NCBI RefSeq assembly: GCF_014207445.1
Contig: NZ_JACHEM010000008.1
Location: forward strand, 124,001-188,000
Reading direction: 5' to 3'
Origin: Streptomyces candidus
GTDB lineage: Bacteria; Actinomycetota; Actinomycetes; Streptomycetales; Streptomycetaceae
DNA length: 64,000 nt
In this document: positions 25,969 to 34,510 of the stretch, one piece after another
Position numbering within the stretch: the first letter of the stretch is position 1
Layout: every line of letters starts with the position of its first letter
Notes under the pieces: model-generated
What the model was told of the DNA's origin: nothing
The model's input: the letters and a program-made list of their open reading frames with translations, nothing else
The model's database searches: none
Translations under genes and position numbers: made by a program

Positions 25969-26862
25969 TCACAGTGTCGCTACGTAATCGCGTAGTTCGT
26001 CGTAGTCACGGATGCGTCGCTGGTCACAGAGGCGCCTGAAGGTGTCGCGGATGTTCAGGCGTGCCTTGCGGTTGGTGCCGGAGCAGTAGTCGTCCAGTGC
26101 TGTGCTCAACGCCGGTAGATGCAGGTGGTACACGCAGTCCACGTCACCCGACCCCCGGGCCAAAAGCGCCAACATGGAGGGGCGTGGCTCCATCGTGACG
26201 GTGGCGAAGTGCGGCATGCGACCTCGTCGTAGGGCCGCCATCTTCGACCCCTGGCTACGGCAGTCCTGGGCTCTGTCCGTCCGAAGCGTCCACTTCAGGG
26301 AGAAGCCTGCCACCAGGTGCTGGAGGGGCGTGTTCGGTTTGATGGAATTGACGATCGACTTCGATACGGTTACGTCGAGCTTCAGGAGGGATTCCTCGCC
26401 CAGCAAGTCCAGTAGGTCCCTGCGACGGCTTTCCGCAACCTGCACCTCCCTGTGGATGTTGTCCAAGTGCTCCGCCAGAGCGTCCCGGAACTCCTCCTCA
26501 AGCGAGGTCGCTGCGGAGAACTTGCGGAGGGCGTCGACTGTGCGCGTTACTTCCTTGGCCATGTTTGTGCCGAGCTCTTTGGTGGCGTTGAGGTGTGAGA
26601 ACTGTTCGAAGCTCGTGAATGGCTTCTCTGGCTGTACAACCAGGTGTGGAGCCGATACGTCATAATTCGTTCGTAGGTCCTCGACCATCAATCTGGCCAT
26701 GTGGGTGCCTATCGCCTCCTTCGGAGGCTGGGCATCTGCCTGGATGCCCATGGCGTCGAAGAATATTTTTCCTAATTCTTTGGATTGCGTGTCGTTGGAG
26801 TCGGATGTGTTAGGTCGGCCTTCTCGGTATCCGCAGACCTGGTCAACAAAAGGGGCAGGCAC
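25969..26862 (-). CDS. NgoMIV-family restriction endonuclease
   Basis: A 297-aa protein similar to NgoMIV (286 aa), a tetrameric enzyme cutting G/CCGGC. The strongest block is SLKWTLRTDRAQDCRSQG, then RRGRMPHFATVTMEPRPS and GSGDVDCVYHLHLPAL, matching NgoMIV CKWTIRSDRAQNARSEG, RKGRLPHIVVVTAEPTPS and GTGEIDCVYHFALYEL. K190 and the R-T-D-R recognition segment (194-197) are kept. D163 is the likely metal-binding Asp. The Glu that follows the catalytic Lys by 14 residues in NgoMIV is Gln204 here, which may lower or abolish cleavage. GTG 26862 follows GGAGAA at 7 nt, 18 nt after the vsr stop. It is unrelated in sequence to the NaeI-like gene nearby. Confidence 0.9.
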   Translation of the reverse strand: MPAPFVDQVCGYREGRPNTSDSNDTQSKELGKIFFDAMGIQADAQPPKEAIGTHMARLMVEDLRTNYDVSAPHLVVQPEKPFTSFEQFSHLNATKELGTNMAKEVTRTVDALRKFSAATSLEEEFRDALAEHLDNIHREVQVAESRRRDLLDLLGEESLLKLDVTVSKSIVNSIKPNTPLQHLVAGFSLKWTLRTDRAQDCRSQGSKMAALRRGRMPHFATVTMEPRPSMLALLARGSGDVDCVYHLHLPALSTALDDYCSGTNRKARLNIRDTFRRLCDQRRIRDYDELRDYVATL

Positions 26863-26880
26863 AGACAGTTCTCCATCGGC

Positions 26881-27318
26881 TCAAATCTTTGACTCCGAAG
26901 CTGGATCAGATCGTCCTCTTCGGACATTCGTCATAATGGTTTGCGAAACAACTTCCGGAAGCTGATGTTCCCAGAACCGCAGCACCGTCCAACCCTGCGC
27001 CTCCAGATGCGCGGTCGTCTCGAGGTCCCGCGCCATGTTCCTGTCCAACTTGGTGCGCCACCATTCCGCGTTGGACTTCGGGCGGGTGGCGTGCTCGGGA
27101 CAGCCGTGCCAGAAGCAGCCGTCCAGGAAGATCGCGACCTTGGCCGGGCCGAAGGCGATGTCGATGGTGCGGCGGGACATTCCGGGCACGCGGGTGTTCA
27201 CGCGGTAGCGCAGGCCCGCCGCGTGAAGCAGCTTCCGTACCGCCATCTCCGGAGTCGTGTCGCGGGAGCCCTGGCGGCTCATGCGGGCGGACACGGAGGC
27301 GGAGGAGGGCTTGGGCAT
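26881..27318 (-). CDS. vsr: very short patch repair endonuclease Vsr
   Basis: A 145-aa DNA mismatch endonuclease that nicks at T:G mismatches created by deamination of 5-methylcytosine. The motif run is SRQGSRDTTPEMAVRKLLHAAGLRYRVN, RRTIDIAF with the likely catalytic Asp53, VAIFLDGCFWHGCPEHATRPKSNAEWW (zinc-binding His/Cys) and GWTVLRFWEHQL. Start at ATG 27318 (MPKPSSASVSARM); ATG 27282 is possible. Vsr genes usually accompany C5 methyltransferases, which fits. It is the first gene of the vsr-endonuclease pair, 18 nt upstream of the NgoMIV-like gene. Confidence 0.93.
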   Translation of the reverse strand: MPKPSSASVSARMSRQGSRDTTPEMAVRKLLHAAGLRYRVNTRVPGMSRRTIDIAFGPAKVAIFLDGCFWHGCPEHATRPKSNAEWWRTKLDRNMARDLETTAHLEAQGWTVLRFWEHQLPEVVSQTIMTNVRRGRSDPASESKI

Positions 27319-27397
27319 CGGCACACGGCAATTGTGACGCGAGTGCCGGAGCGGTGCGGCGTCCGGGTCCGGGGGCGCGGCACCGCTCGGGACCGGC

Positions 27398-28429
27398 TCA
27401 GCCCCCCGTCGGGGCCGCCGCCCCACCGTGGCAGTCGCGGTAAGCCTCCTCCGAGCCGCACCAGCACGCCGCCGAGGCCGAAGGCGGCCAGAAGGTGGCG
27501 CGGCCTCGGGCGGCCAGGGTGGTGGCGTATTCGGCGAGGAGGGACGTGGAGTCCGGGGTGGTGTGTTCCGAGGCGGCGAACGCTTCGTAGGAGGGGATGG
27601 AGCCGGTGACGACGCCCAGGTTCAGGGTGCCCGCCGAGGCCAGTTCGCGCAGGGAGGACTCCACCGTGGCCAGGTGCTCCGCGTGGGTGGGCGGGTACTC
27701 GGCGGCGAGGGTGGGGTGGGTGGCGCGGAGTTCCTCGTACTCCCCGGCCGGCCAGTGCAGCAGGGCGACCGGGAACGGGCGGGAGAGGGCCGCGCGGTAG
27801 GAGCCCAACTCCGCTTGGAGCCGCTCGATTTCGGCGCGCAGTTCGGTGGGGTCCGAGGAGCCGAGGGCCCACAGGCGCTTCGGGTCGTGCAGTTCGTCCA
27901 GCGGGACCGGGCCCGGGTTCACCGTGTCCGCGAGCGCGTCCCAGCTGTCGTGCGCCTTGCCCAGCATCCGGCGGACGCGGTGCCGGCCGGTGAGGAGCGG
28001 GCGGGTGGCGTACGGGACCTCGGAGTCCGAGGGGTTCACCAGGAGGGTGAGGGCGGTGGTGTACGCCTCGTGGGCCTGCTGGAGTTCGTCGTGGTTCTCC
28101 AGGGCCTCGGCGACGACCGCCCACGGCTGGGCGGTGCGCGGGGCGGCCGCGCGGATGCCGTCGATGATCGCGCGGGCTTCGGCCTCGTGGCCGAACTCCC
28201 AGAGGTTCGCGGCCTTGAGGGCCTTGATGAGGTGGGGGCTGTCGGGGGCGGGGTGGTTGAGGAGCTGGTCGTAGAGGGTGGCCGCTCGGGCGCGGTCACC
28301 GGCGAGTTCCAGGTGGGCCGCCGCCTGGAGGAGCAGGGGCTCCCGGTCCTCCGGGTACTGCGCCGCGGTGCGCAGCAGACGCTCGGCTTCGGTCGTGTGG
28401 TCGGCGGGCGAAGGCGTGTCGGGGCGCAT
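27398..28429 (-). CDS. TPR-like protein with C-terminal SEC-C motif
   Basis: A 343-aa cytosolic protein. The first 150 residues look like tetratricopeptide repeats (AERLLRTAAQYPEDREPLLLQAAAHLELAGDRARAATLYDQLL). A less conserved middle region follows, and the end carries a SEC-C zinc motif (ACWCGSEEAYRDCHG), where CxC and the C-H pair bind zinc. Start taken at ATG 28429 (MRPDTPSPADHTTEAERLL); an in-frame ATG at 28510 adds a Pro/Ala-rich stretch without a ribosome-binding site. Function is unknown; SEC-C is often a protein-binding module. Confidence 0.85.
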   Translation of the reverse strand: MRPDTPSPADHTTEAERLLRTAAQYPEDREPLLLQAAAHLELAGDRARAATLYDQLLNHPAPDSPHLIKALKAANLWEFGHEAEARAIIDGIRAAAPRTAQPWAVVAEALENHDELQQAHEAYTTALTLLVNPSDSEVPYATRPLLTGRHRVRRMLGKAHDSWDALADTVNPGPVPLDELHDPKRLWALGSSDPTELRAEIERLQAELGSYRAALSRPFPVALLHWPAGEYEELRATHPTLAAEYPPTHAEHLATVESSLRELASAGTLNLGVVTGSIPSYEAFAASEHTTPDSTSLLAEYATTLAARGRATFWPPSASAACWCGSEEAYRDCHGGAAAPTGG

Positions 28430-28926
28430 GGTGGACACCGTACTGCCGGACCGGGCGGGGGCGAGAGGGGGCGGGACGGCCGCGGCGGGAGTGGGGGCGG
28501 GGGGCTGCATGGGAGGAGCGTTCCCCGGTCGGCGGCGGGCGGAACGTCCACCGGGGGGTGGTGGGGGAGGGTGGGTGCGCTCAGGGTGGGTGCGGGTGCG
28601 GGTGCGGGTGCGGGTGCGAGTGCGAGTGCGAGTGCGAGTGCGAGTGCGCGAGTGCGGGTGCGGGTGCGGTGGGTTGTGGAGTGAGGGGTTGCGGGGAGAG
28701 CGTGCGGGGAAGTTTGGTTTGGCGGTCAACCTTCTGGGGCCGGTCACCGTCTTCTTCAGTGGGTCGCGTGACTACGAGGGGCGGCTCGGCCGCGAGAGGT
28801 ACGACGCGAGTCCCTGGCCGGGAGTCCCCTGGTCAAGAACGGGGAACTCGTGGCAGGCTGAGGTTTGTTCAGCCTTGAACGGGTAAGAGCGGTGAGTCCG
28901 GCGAGCGCAGCGGAGGAGGAGTGGGA
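28430..28926. other. 497-bp spacer with hexanucleotide repeat
   Basis: Divergent spacer between the SEC-C protein gene and the DUF6412-like gene. It holds a GGGTGC/GAGTGC microsatellite (28588-28667) and no recognisable gene. An open frame reading through the repeat as Arg-Thr dipeptides is an artefact of the repeat. Confidence 0.6.
28588..28667. repeat. hexanucleotide microsatellite
   Basis: Five copies of GGGTGC, then five of GAGTGC, a GC slip, one more GAGTGC and two GGGTGC. The phase is kept except for the 2-bp interruption at 28648-28649. Confidence 0.92.
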
Positions 28927-29238
28927 GTGATCGGGAACGTCGTGCGGGCGCGTTGTGCGCTGGCAGTGTTCTTCCTGGTGGCCCATGTCCTCTTCGATGT
29001 CGGCGGCTTCGGTTTCGCCGGTGCTGTCGCCCTCGCCGCCACCGCCACCGTCGGTGCCGCACTCATCGCCTGCGCGCTGAGCAGCGGACGTACCGCCCCC
29101 GCCGTACCGCGCACGAAGGTGCGCACAGCCATCCGCGACCGGGAACGGCGTACCGCCTTCCTCGCGCAGCGTGATCCCGATGCGGCGGGCAGGCCCCGTC
29201 CGCGAGCCCCGGGCCGTCTCTCTCCGACGGCCGCGTAG
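28927..29238 (+). CDS. small DUF6412-like membrane protein
   Basis: A 103-aa protein with two hydrophobic segments (CALAVFFLVAHVLFDVGGFGF and AVALAATATVGAALIACALS) and a basic, Pro/Arg-rich C-terminal tail. The GTG at 28927 has AGGAGG about 8 nt upstream; GTG 28921 is too close to it. It lies directly upstream of the YidC-like gene, a pairing repeated in streptomycetes. The family assignment rests on context and general features. Confidence 0.7.
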   Translation: MIGNVVRARCALAVFFLVAHVLFDVGGFGFAGAVALAATATVGAALIACALSSGRTAPAVPRTKVRTAIRDRERRTAFLAQRDPDAAGRPRPRAPGRLSPTAA

Positions 29239-29364
29239 GGGAACGACCGGGGTTGCTGTAAGTCTCCCGACCCTCTTCTCCGAGCGTTTTCAGCCCTGCG
29301 TGGGTCGTCATACCGATGTCTTCTTCTTTCCTTCGGTACGACGAGACCCTCGGAGGGCTCTTTC

Positions 29365-30183
29365 GTGTACGCGCTTTTCGCTTCCCTGGTGGAACGGCTT
29401 TCCGCCGTTCTGGACCCCTTGTTCGCCGCTTCGGCCACCGCCGCCGCCGTGGTCCTCTTCACGATGCTGGTACGTGTCGCCCTGCACCCGCTGGCCCGAG
29501 CCGCCGTACGGGGTGAGAAGGCCCGCGCCACGCTGGCGCCGCAGCTCGCCGCCGTGCGCAGGAAGTACGCGAAGCGGCCGGAGCGGATGAAGGAGGAGAT
29601 TCTGGCGCTGCACGCGAAGGAGAAGGTCTCGCCCTTCGCGGGCATGCTGCCGATGCTGGTGCAGCTGCCAGTCTTTTTCGTGATGTACCACGTCTTCTCC
29701 TCGGCGGAGGTCGCAGGCCGGGCGAATGAACTGCTCGGGCACAAGCTGTTCGCTGCGCCCCTGGGATCGCGGTGGACGGACGCTCTGGGGCAGGGGGGAT
29801 TCCTGGGGGCGCAGGGAATCGTCTACCTCGGGTTGTTCGCCGTCATCGCGGGGGTGGCCACCTGGTCGTTCCTGCGGGCGCGCAGGAATCCGGCGGTGGC
29901 GGAGACGGCGCAGTGGGCCGGGACCGGCGGTGCCGGCGTCGGCGGGGCGGGGGCCGGTGCGGGCGCACCCGGGGCCGCGCTGCTGAAGTGGCTGCCGCTG
30001 TTGTCGTTCGGGACGCTGATCACCGCGGCCGTGGTGCCGCTGGCCGCCGGTCTCTACGTCGCGACCACCACCGCCTGGACCGTCGCGGAACGGGCCTGGC
30101 TGCACCGGAACCGCGAGGTCAGGGAGGAGGGGACGGCCGGTGCCGGGCGCGGATGGCTGGGGCGCCGCACGTCCACGCAGTGA
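29365..30183 (+). CDS. YidC/Oxa1-family membrane insertase paralogue
   Basis: A 272-aa polytopic protein of the YidC/Oxa1 family, which helps insert proteins into the membrane. The core is VVLFTMLVRVALHPLARAAVRGEKARATLAPQLAAVRRKYAKRPERMKEEILALHAKEKVSPFAGMLPMLVQLPVFFVMYHVF, with the positively charged cytoplasmic loop typical of YidC. A Gly/Ala stretch precedes the last TM pair. It is not in the rnpA/jag cluster, so it is probably an accessory paralogue. GTG 29365 follows GGAGGG. Confidence 0.88.
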   Translation: MYALFASLVERLSAVLDPLFAASATAAAVVLFTMLVRVALHPLARAAVRGEKARATLAPQLAAVRRKYAKRPERMKEEILALHAKEKVSPFAGMLPMLVQLPVFFVMYHVFSSAEVAGRANELLGHKLFAAPLGSRWTDALGQGGFLGAQGIVYLGLFAVIAGVATWSFLRARRNPAVAETAQWAGTGGAGVGGAGAGAGAPGAALLKWLPLLSFGTLITAAVVPLAAGLYVATTTAWTVAERAWLHRNREVREEGTAGAGRGWLGRRTSTQ

Positions 30184-30299
30184 ACGCGCACTTGCGAAGC
30201 GGGCGCCGAACTTGGAGGATCGGACAATTCTCCGGTGGCCGGGCCGCGAACGATCGGCCGGGTTGGGCGCGACCTTCGACCACGAGGAGATCGATCGCT

Positions 30300-31160
30300 G
30301 TGAAGTTGCTGCGTGTAGGAGATGCCGGTTCGGAACGTCCCGCACTGCTCGACGACGACGGGGTGACCGTACGGGACCTGTCGGGAGTGGTGGGTGACGT
30401 CGATGGCGCCCTGCTGGCCGATCCGGCCGCTCTTGAGCGGATACGGGAGGCCGCGGCGGCCGGAACGCTGCCCGCGCTGGACGCGGGCGGGCTGCGGGTG
30501 GGTCCGCCGCTCGGCCGGATCGGCAAGATCGTGTGCATCGGGCTGAACTACCACGACCACGCGGCGGAGATCGGCGCGCCCCTGCCCGAGGAGCCGATCC
30601 TGTTCTTCAAGGCGCCGGACACGGTGGTCGGGCCGCACGACACCGTGCTCGTGCCCCGGGGCAGCGAGAAGACGGACTGGGAGGTCGAGCTGGCCGTCGT
30701 CATCGGGCGGACCGCCCGGTACCTGGGGAGCGCGGAGGAGGGACTCGCCTGCGTGGCGGGCTACGCCACCTCGCACGACGTCTCCGAGCGCGCGTTCCAG
30801 ATCGAGCGCGGCGGCACCTGGGACAAGGGGAAGAACTGCGAGACCTTCAACCCGCTCGGCCCGTGGCTGGTGACGGCGGACGAGGTGCCCGATCCGCAGG
30901 CGCTGGGCCTGCGGCTGTGGGTGAACGGGGAGCTGAAGCAGGACGGAACCACCGCGCAGCAGATCTTCGGCGTGGGCGAGGTGGTGCGGTACGTCTCCCA
31001 GTTCATGACGCTCTACCCCGGCGACGTGATCAACACGGGGACGCCGGCGGGGGTGGCCATGGGACAGCCGGAGCCGAAGCCCTACCTGCGGGTGGGCGAC
31101 GTGGTGGAGCTGGAGGTGGAGGGCTTGGGGCGGCAGCGGCAGGTGCTGAAGGGGGCGTAG
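30300..31160 (+). CDS. fumarylacetoacetate hydrolase family protein
   Basis: A 286-aa metal-dependent hydrolase/decarboxylase of the FAH superfamily, acting on beta-keto acids or acylpyruvates. It shows KIVCIGLNYHDHAAEIG, PILFFKAPDTVVGPHD, the metal-binding DWEVELAVVIGR, GYATSHDVSERAFQ and PGDVINTGTPAGV. Metal-ligand Glu/Asp residues are in place. The start at GTG 30300 (MKLLRVGDAG) has GAGGAG about 11 nt upstream; the longer open frame runs through the YidC gene in another frame. It is a stand-alone gene, so the substrate cannot be assigned. Confidence 0.9.
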   Translation: MKLLRVGDAGSERPALLDDDGVTVRDLSGVVGDVDGALLADPAALERIREAAAAGTLPALDAGGLRVGPPLGRIGKIVCIGLNYHDHAAEIGAPLPEEPILFFKAPDTVVGPHDTVLVPRGSEKTDWEVELAVVIGRTARYLGSAEEGLACVAGYATSHDVSERAFQIERGGTWDKGKNCETFNPLGPWLVTADEVPDPQALGLRLWVNGELKQDGTTAQQIFGVGEVVRYVSQFMTLYPGDVINTGTPAGVAMGQPEPKPYLRVGDVVELEVEGLGRQRQVLKGA

Positions 31161-31308
31161 GGGAGAGGACGCCTTCGGAGCCGGACCGCCGCGTGACCCC
31201 CACGCTTCCCCCTCCCCGGCCCTTCGCTTCGTCCGAGCGGGGAGACCACCACGCCCGCCCCCTGGAACATGCCTGCGCCCAGGGGGCGGACGGCTGGGCC
31301 CGTCGGGC

Positions 31309-32421
31309 TCAGAGGGCGATCGTGGTGGACTGGGCGGCGGACTCGCGGGCTGCCTCCAGTACGGCCAGGGCGTCGGCGGCCTGGAGGGCGGTGACGGGGG
31401 GCTCCGTACCGTCGCGCAGCGACCGGGCGACGGCGGCGTAGTACGCGGGGTAGTCCCCGTGGAGGGTGGGTACGGGCGTGCCGCCGCCCGAGAGGGGGGA
31501 CTCGCCGGCCCCGAGGCGGCCCCACATCTCCTTCGGCTCCTCGCCCCACGTGGTGTCCGGGTCCCCCGGGCGCCTGCCTTCGCGCAAGGCCGCCTCCTGC
31601 GGGTCGAGGCCGTACTTCACGTAGCCCGCGCGGGAACCCAGGACGCGGAAGCGGGGGCCGAGCTGTGCGGTGGTCGCGCTGACGTAGAGGTGGGAGCGGA
31701 CGCCGTTCGCGTGCGTGAGGGCGAGGAACGTGTCGTCGTCGGCCGCGGCCCCCGGACGGCGGACGTCGGACTCCGCGTACACGTGCGTCACCGGGCCGAA
31801 GAGGGTCAGCGCCTGGTCGACGACGTGGCTGCCCAGGTCGTACAGGAGCCCGCCGATCTCCGCCGGGTCGCCGGACTCGCGCCAGCCGCCCTTCGGCTGC
31901 GGACGCCACCGCTCGAAACGGGACTCGAAACGCTGTACGTCGCCCAGCTCACCGTCGGCGAGGAGTGCGCGCAGAGTGAGGAAGTCGTTGTCCCAGCGGC
32001 GGTTCTGGAAGACGGACAGCAGCAGGCCCCGGTCCGCGGCGAGGGCCGCGAGGTCGCGGGCCTCGGCCGCGGTCGCCGCGAGGGGCTTGTCCACGACCAC
32101 GGCAAGGCCCGCTTCGAGGGCGGCGGTGGCGAGGGCCACGTGGGTCTTGTTCGGGGAGGCGATGACGACCAGTTCCAGCTCGTCCGCCCGTGCCCACACC
32201 TCGTCCGGCGAGTCCGCGAACCGTACGTCGGGGAACTCGGCCAGAGCCTGCTCCCGGCGCTCCGGGTTCGACGTGACGACCGTGTCGAGCACCAGGCCCC
32301 CGGTCGCGGCGATCATCGGGGCGTGGAAGACGGAACCCGCCAGTCCGTAGCCGATGAGGGCTACCCGGAGGGGTGCGGCGGGAGTGCGGGCTGATGCGGC
32401 TGCAGGTGCTGTGGGCGTCAT
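31309..32421 (-). CDS. Gfo/Idh/MocA family oxidoreductase
   Basis: A 370-aa NAD(P)-dependent dehydrogenase, probably on a sugar or inositol-like substrate. The Rossmann motif is LRVALIGYGLAGSVFHAPM, then ASPNKTH, the catalytic VVDKPLA (Lys), FQNRRWDNDF, and the C-terminal-domain GGLLYDLGSHVVDQAL with the His often used in catalysis. ATG 32421 is preferred over GTG 32430: TTGCAC, a 17-bp spacer and TTAAGT lie so that transcription should begin at this ATG, with no ribosome-binding site. It stands alone; the physiological substrate is unknown. Confidence 0.92.
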   Translation of the reverse strand: MTPTAPAAASARTPAAPLRVALIGYGLAGSVFHAPMIAATGGLVLDTVVTSNPERREQALAEFPDVRFADSPDEVWARADELELVVIASPNKTHVALATAALEAGLAVVVDKPLAATAAEARDLAALAADRGLLLSVFQNRRWDNDFLTLRALLADGELGDVQRFESRFERWRPQPKGGWRESGDPAEIGGLLYDLGSHVVDQALTLFGPVTHVYAESDVRRPGAAADDDTFLALTHANGVRSHLYVSATTAQLGPRFRVLGSRAGYVKYGLDPQEAALREGRRPGDPDTTWGEEPKEMWGRLGAGESPLSGGGTPVPTLHGDYPAYYAAVARSLRDGTEPPVTALQAADALAVLEAARESAAQSTTIAL

Positions 32422-32457
32422 GGTTGCCACTTAAACAACGCAGGTGGCGAAGTGCAA
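32422..32457 (-). promoter_or_regulatory. leaderless promoter of Gfo/Idh gene
   Basis: Minus strand: -35 TTGCAC (32452-32457), 17-bp spacer, -10 TTAAGT (32429-32434), then 7 nt to the ATG. This is a good match to a housekeeping promoter and implies a transcript without a leader. Confidence 0.65.
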
Positions 32458-32705
32458 AAGCGGGGGGCTCGGCCGACAGGGGGGACTTCGGGAGCTGTCC
32501 GGCCGTACGTCGTCGTGGCGCGGTCGTCGGCGGCGGTGTGCGTGGCAGGGTCACGGACCGTGGCCGCGGCGGGAGCGGGCGGCCCGTCGCTGTGCCGGTT
32601 GCGTCCGCGTACCGGGTCCCCGTCGCCCCGCGTCCGTCCCACCGTGTCCCCCGTCATCGCGTCCGGCTGGTCGGGCTGCCGTCCGCGGACCGGAGAGGCC
32701 AACCC

Positions 32706-33452
32706 ATGCGTCTTCGCCGTGCACTCGTGCTGGGTGTCACCGTCGCCACGCTCGCTCCCGCACCGGCCGCCGTCGCCTCGGTGCCCCGCCCGGTCGCCGC
32801 CGACCAGCAGCAGCCGACCTGCGGCGACCCGCACAGTGCGGACTTCCCCCTCGGTACCCGTCTCCACGGCGGGCCGTACACCTATCAGCCGGGCGGCGAC
32901 AGCGGTGAGTGGTACGTCGACCTCACCAACACCACCGGCGCGGCCTGCCACGACATCCACCCGGTGCTCGTCCTCGTCGACGACGGCCGCCATCTCCGGC
33001 CCGAGCACGTGCGCGCCGAGTTCCAGGACGCGGGCACCGGCGCCTGGCACGCCCTGCGCTTCCACCACACGGACCGCGACGAACTCGTCGGCGTCTTCGA
33101 GGAGACGACGCCGGGGTTCACCGTCGGGCCGGGCAGGACCCTCTCCGTGAAGGTGCGGCTCGGATTCACCGGGGACGCCCGCGCCAACACCGTCGTCGCC
33201 AACGCGGCCGTCGTGCACCGCAAGGGCGACGACGGGGAGTGGGTGGGCGAGTCCGGCGACTACCGGTTCGCCGTCGACCCGGACGAGGTCACCGGGGGGC
33301 GCGCCCACTCGGAGGGGGCCGGAGGTCTGGAGCTTGCCCGGACGGGGCAGGGGCCGCTGCTCGGGTTCGGGGCCGGCGCCGTCGCGCTCCTCCTCGGCGG
33401 CGGATCTCTCGTGGTGGGTTCGCGCAGGCTGCGGCCGTTGCCGAAGCGCTGA
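32706..33452 (+). CDS. sortase-anchored (LAxTG) surface protein
   Basis: A 248-aa secreted protein. The signal peptide (MRLRRALVLGVTVATLAPAPAAVAS) is followed by a domain of about 170 residues rich in beta strands (WYVDLTNTTGAACHDIHPVLVLVDD, VKVRLGFTGDARANTVVANAAVVHR). The C-terminus is a sorting signal: LARTG, hydrophobic LLGFGAGAVALLLGGGSLVVG and a basic tail RRLRPLPKR. LAxTG is the motif used by Streptomyces class E sortases, so covalent wall anchoring is likely. The start is ATG 32706; the frame is open upstream without a signal peptide. Ligand or role unknown. Confidence 0.85.
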   Translation: MRLRRALVLGVTVATLAPAPAAVASVPRPVAADQQQPTCGDPHSADFPLGTRLHGGPYTYQPGGDSGEWYVDLTNTTGAACHDIHPVLVLVDDGRHLRPEHVRAEFQDAGTGAWHALRFHHTDRDELVGVFEETTPGFTVGPGRTLSVKVRLGFTGDARANTVVANAAVVHRKGDDGEWVGESGDYRFAVDPDEVTGGRAHSEGAGGLELARTGQGPLLGFGAGAVALLLGGGSLVVGSRRLRPLPKR

Positions 33453-33602
33453 CCTTCGTACGGACCGGCGACTACGGGGGAGGACCCGGCAGGAACATCC
33501 GGGCGCGTCGCCACGGTCGGCCCGGGACCATCCCGGACGGGAATTCCGCCGCCATGCGGGCGCGGCCCCACCCGTATCGGCTCATCTGCGACGATCCCTG
33601 TC

Positions 33603-34367
33603 GTGGACTACCCCGACACGCACCACCAGGACCCCTCGGCGCCCGTCCGGTCCGGCATTCCGGAGCACGGCCGCATCCCGAAGTACTACGCCGTCAAGGC
33701 CCGGCTCTCCGCGCTCGTGACGGAGTTGGCCGAGGGAGAGGCGCTGCCGACGGAACGGGACCTCGCGCTGCGGTACGAGGTCGCACGGGACACCGTCCGC
33801 CAGGCGATCCGTGAACTGCTCCTGGAGGGGCGGGTGCGACGGCAGGGCAGGGCGACCGTCGCGGCCGGGCCCAAGCTCGAACAGCCCCTGGCGTTGGCCA
33901 GTTATACAGAAGGCGTTCGGCGACAGGGGCGGCGCCCGGGGCGGACCCTGATCGGCCTGGAACGGTTCCCGTGCCCGGAGCGGCTCGCGCCGGAGGTGGG
34001 AGTGCGCGCCGGTGACCCCGTATGGCACCTGGAGCGGGTGCTGCTCGCGGACGACGAGCGGGTGGGGCTGGAGAGCAGTTACGTCGCGGTGGAGCGGGTC
34101 CCGCGGCTCGACGTGGACTTCGAACCCGATTCCTCGTTCTACGCGTACCTGCGCGAAGAGGTGGGAATCGGCCTCGGGCGGGCGGGGGAGCGGATCGAGA
34201 CGGTGCTCGCCACGCCGCGCGAGGCGCTGCTCATCGGTACGCCGCCCGCGCTGCCGATGCTGCTGCTGCACCGGTGGTCGCACGATGTGGCGGGGCGGCC
34301 GCTGGAGCGGGTGCGGATGCTGTTCCGGGGGGACAGGTTCAGCTTCACGACGCAGCTCAACAGCTAG
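33603..34367 (+). CDS. GntR/HutC-type regulator (PhnF-like)
   Basis: A 254-aa repressor-type regulator. The winged-helix domain (YYAVKARLSALVTELAEGEALPTERDLALRYEVARDTVRQAIRELLLEGRVRRQGR) is followed by a UTRA ligand-binding domain (LERVLLADDERVGLESSYVAVERVPRL to PLERVRMLFRGDRFSF). It is 144 bp upstream of, and in the same direction as, an aminophosphonate operon, so it most likely controls that operon and senses an aminophosphonate or its product. The GTG start at 33603 lacks a clear ribosome-binding site. No operator palindrome was identified with confidence. Confidence 0.9.
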   Translation: MDYPDTHHQDPSAPVRSGIPEHGRIPKYYAVKARLSALVTELAEGEALPTERDLALRYEVARDTVRQAIRELLLEGRVRRQGRATVAAGPKLEQPLALASYTEGVRRQGRRPGRTLIGLERFPCPERLAPEVGVRAGDPVWHLERVLLADDERVGLESSYVAVERVPRLDVDFEPDSSFYAYLREEVGIGLGRAGERIETVLATPREALLIGTPPALPMLLLHRWSHDVAGRPLERVRMLFRGDRFSFTTQLNS

Positions 34368-34510
34368 GCCGGCGGCAGGAGGGCGGGGAAGCGGGCGACG
34401 CACTATGATCACGAGAACGTAACGGGTCTGGGCCAGGCTTGCGGGGCTGTTCACCACACCGTTGCTGTGCGGATCCGGCCGCGTCACCCGGTCCCAGAAG
34501 TGTGGCCGCC

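Noticed and set aside
28588..28667. CRISPR array
   Set aside because: A simple hexamer microsatellite without spacers; no cas genes in the window.
27428..28684. 418-aa plus-strand frame opposite the SEC-C protein gene
   Set aside because: Gly/Val/Arg-rich shadow; the opposite strand has TPR-like and SEC-C motifs.
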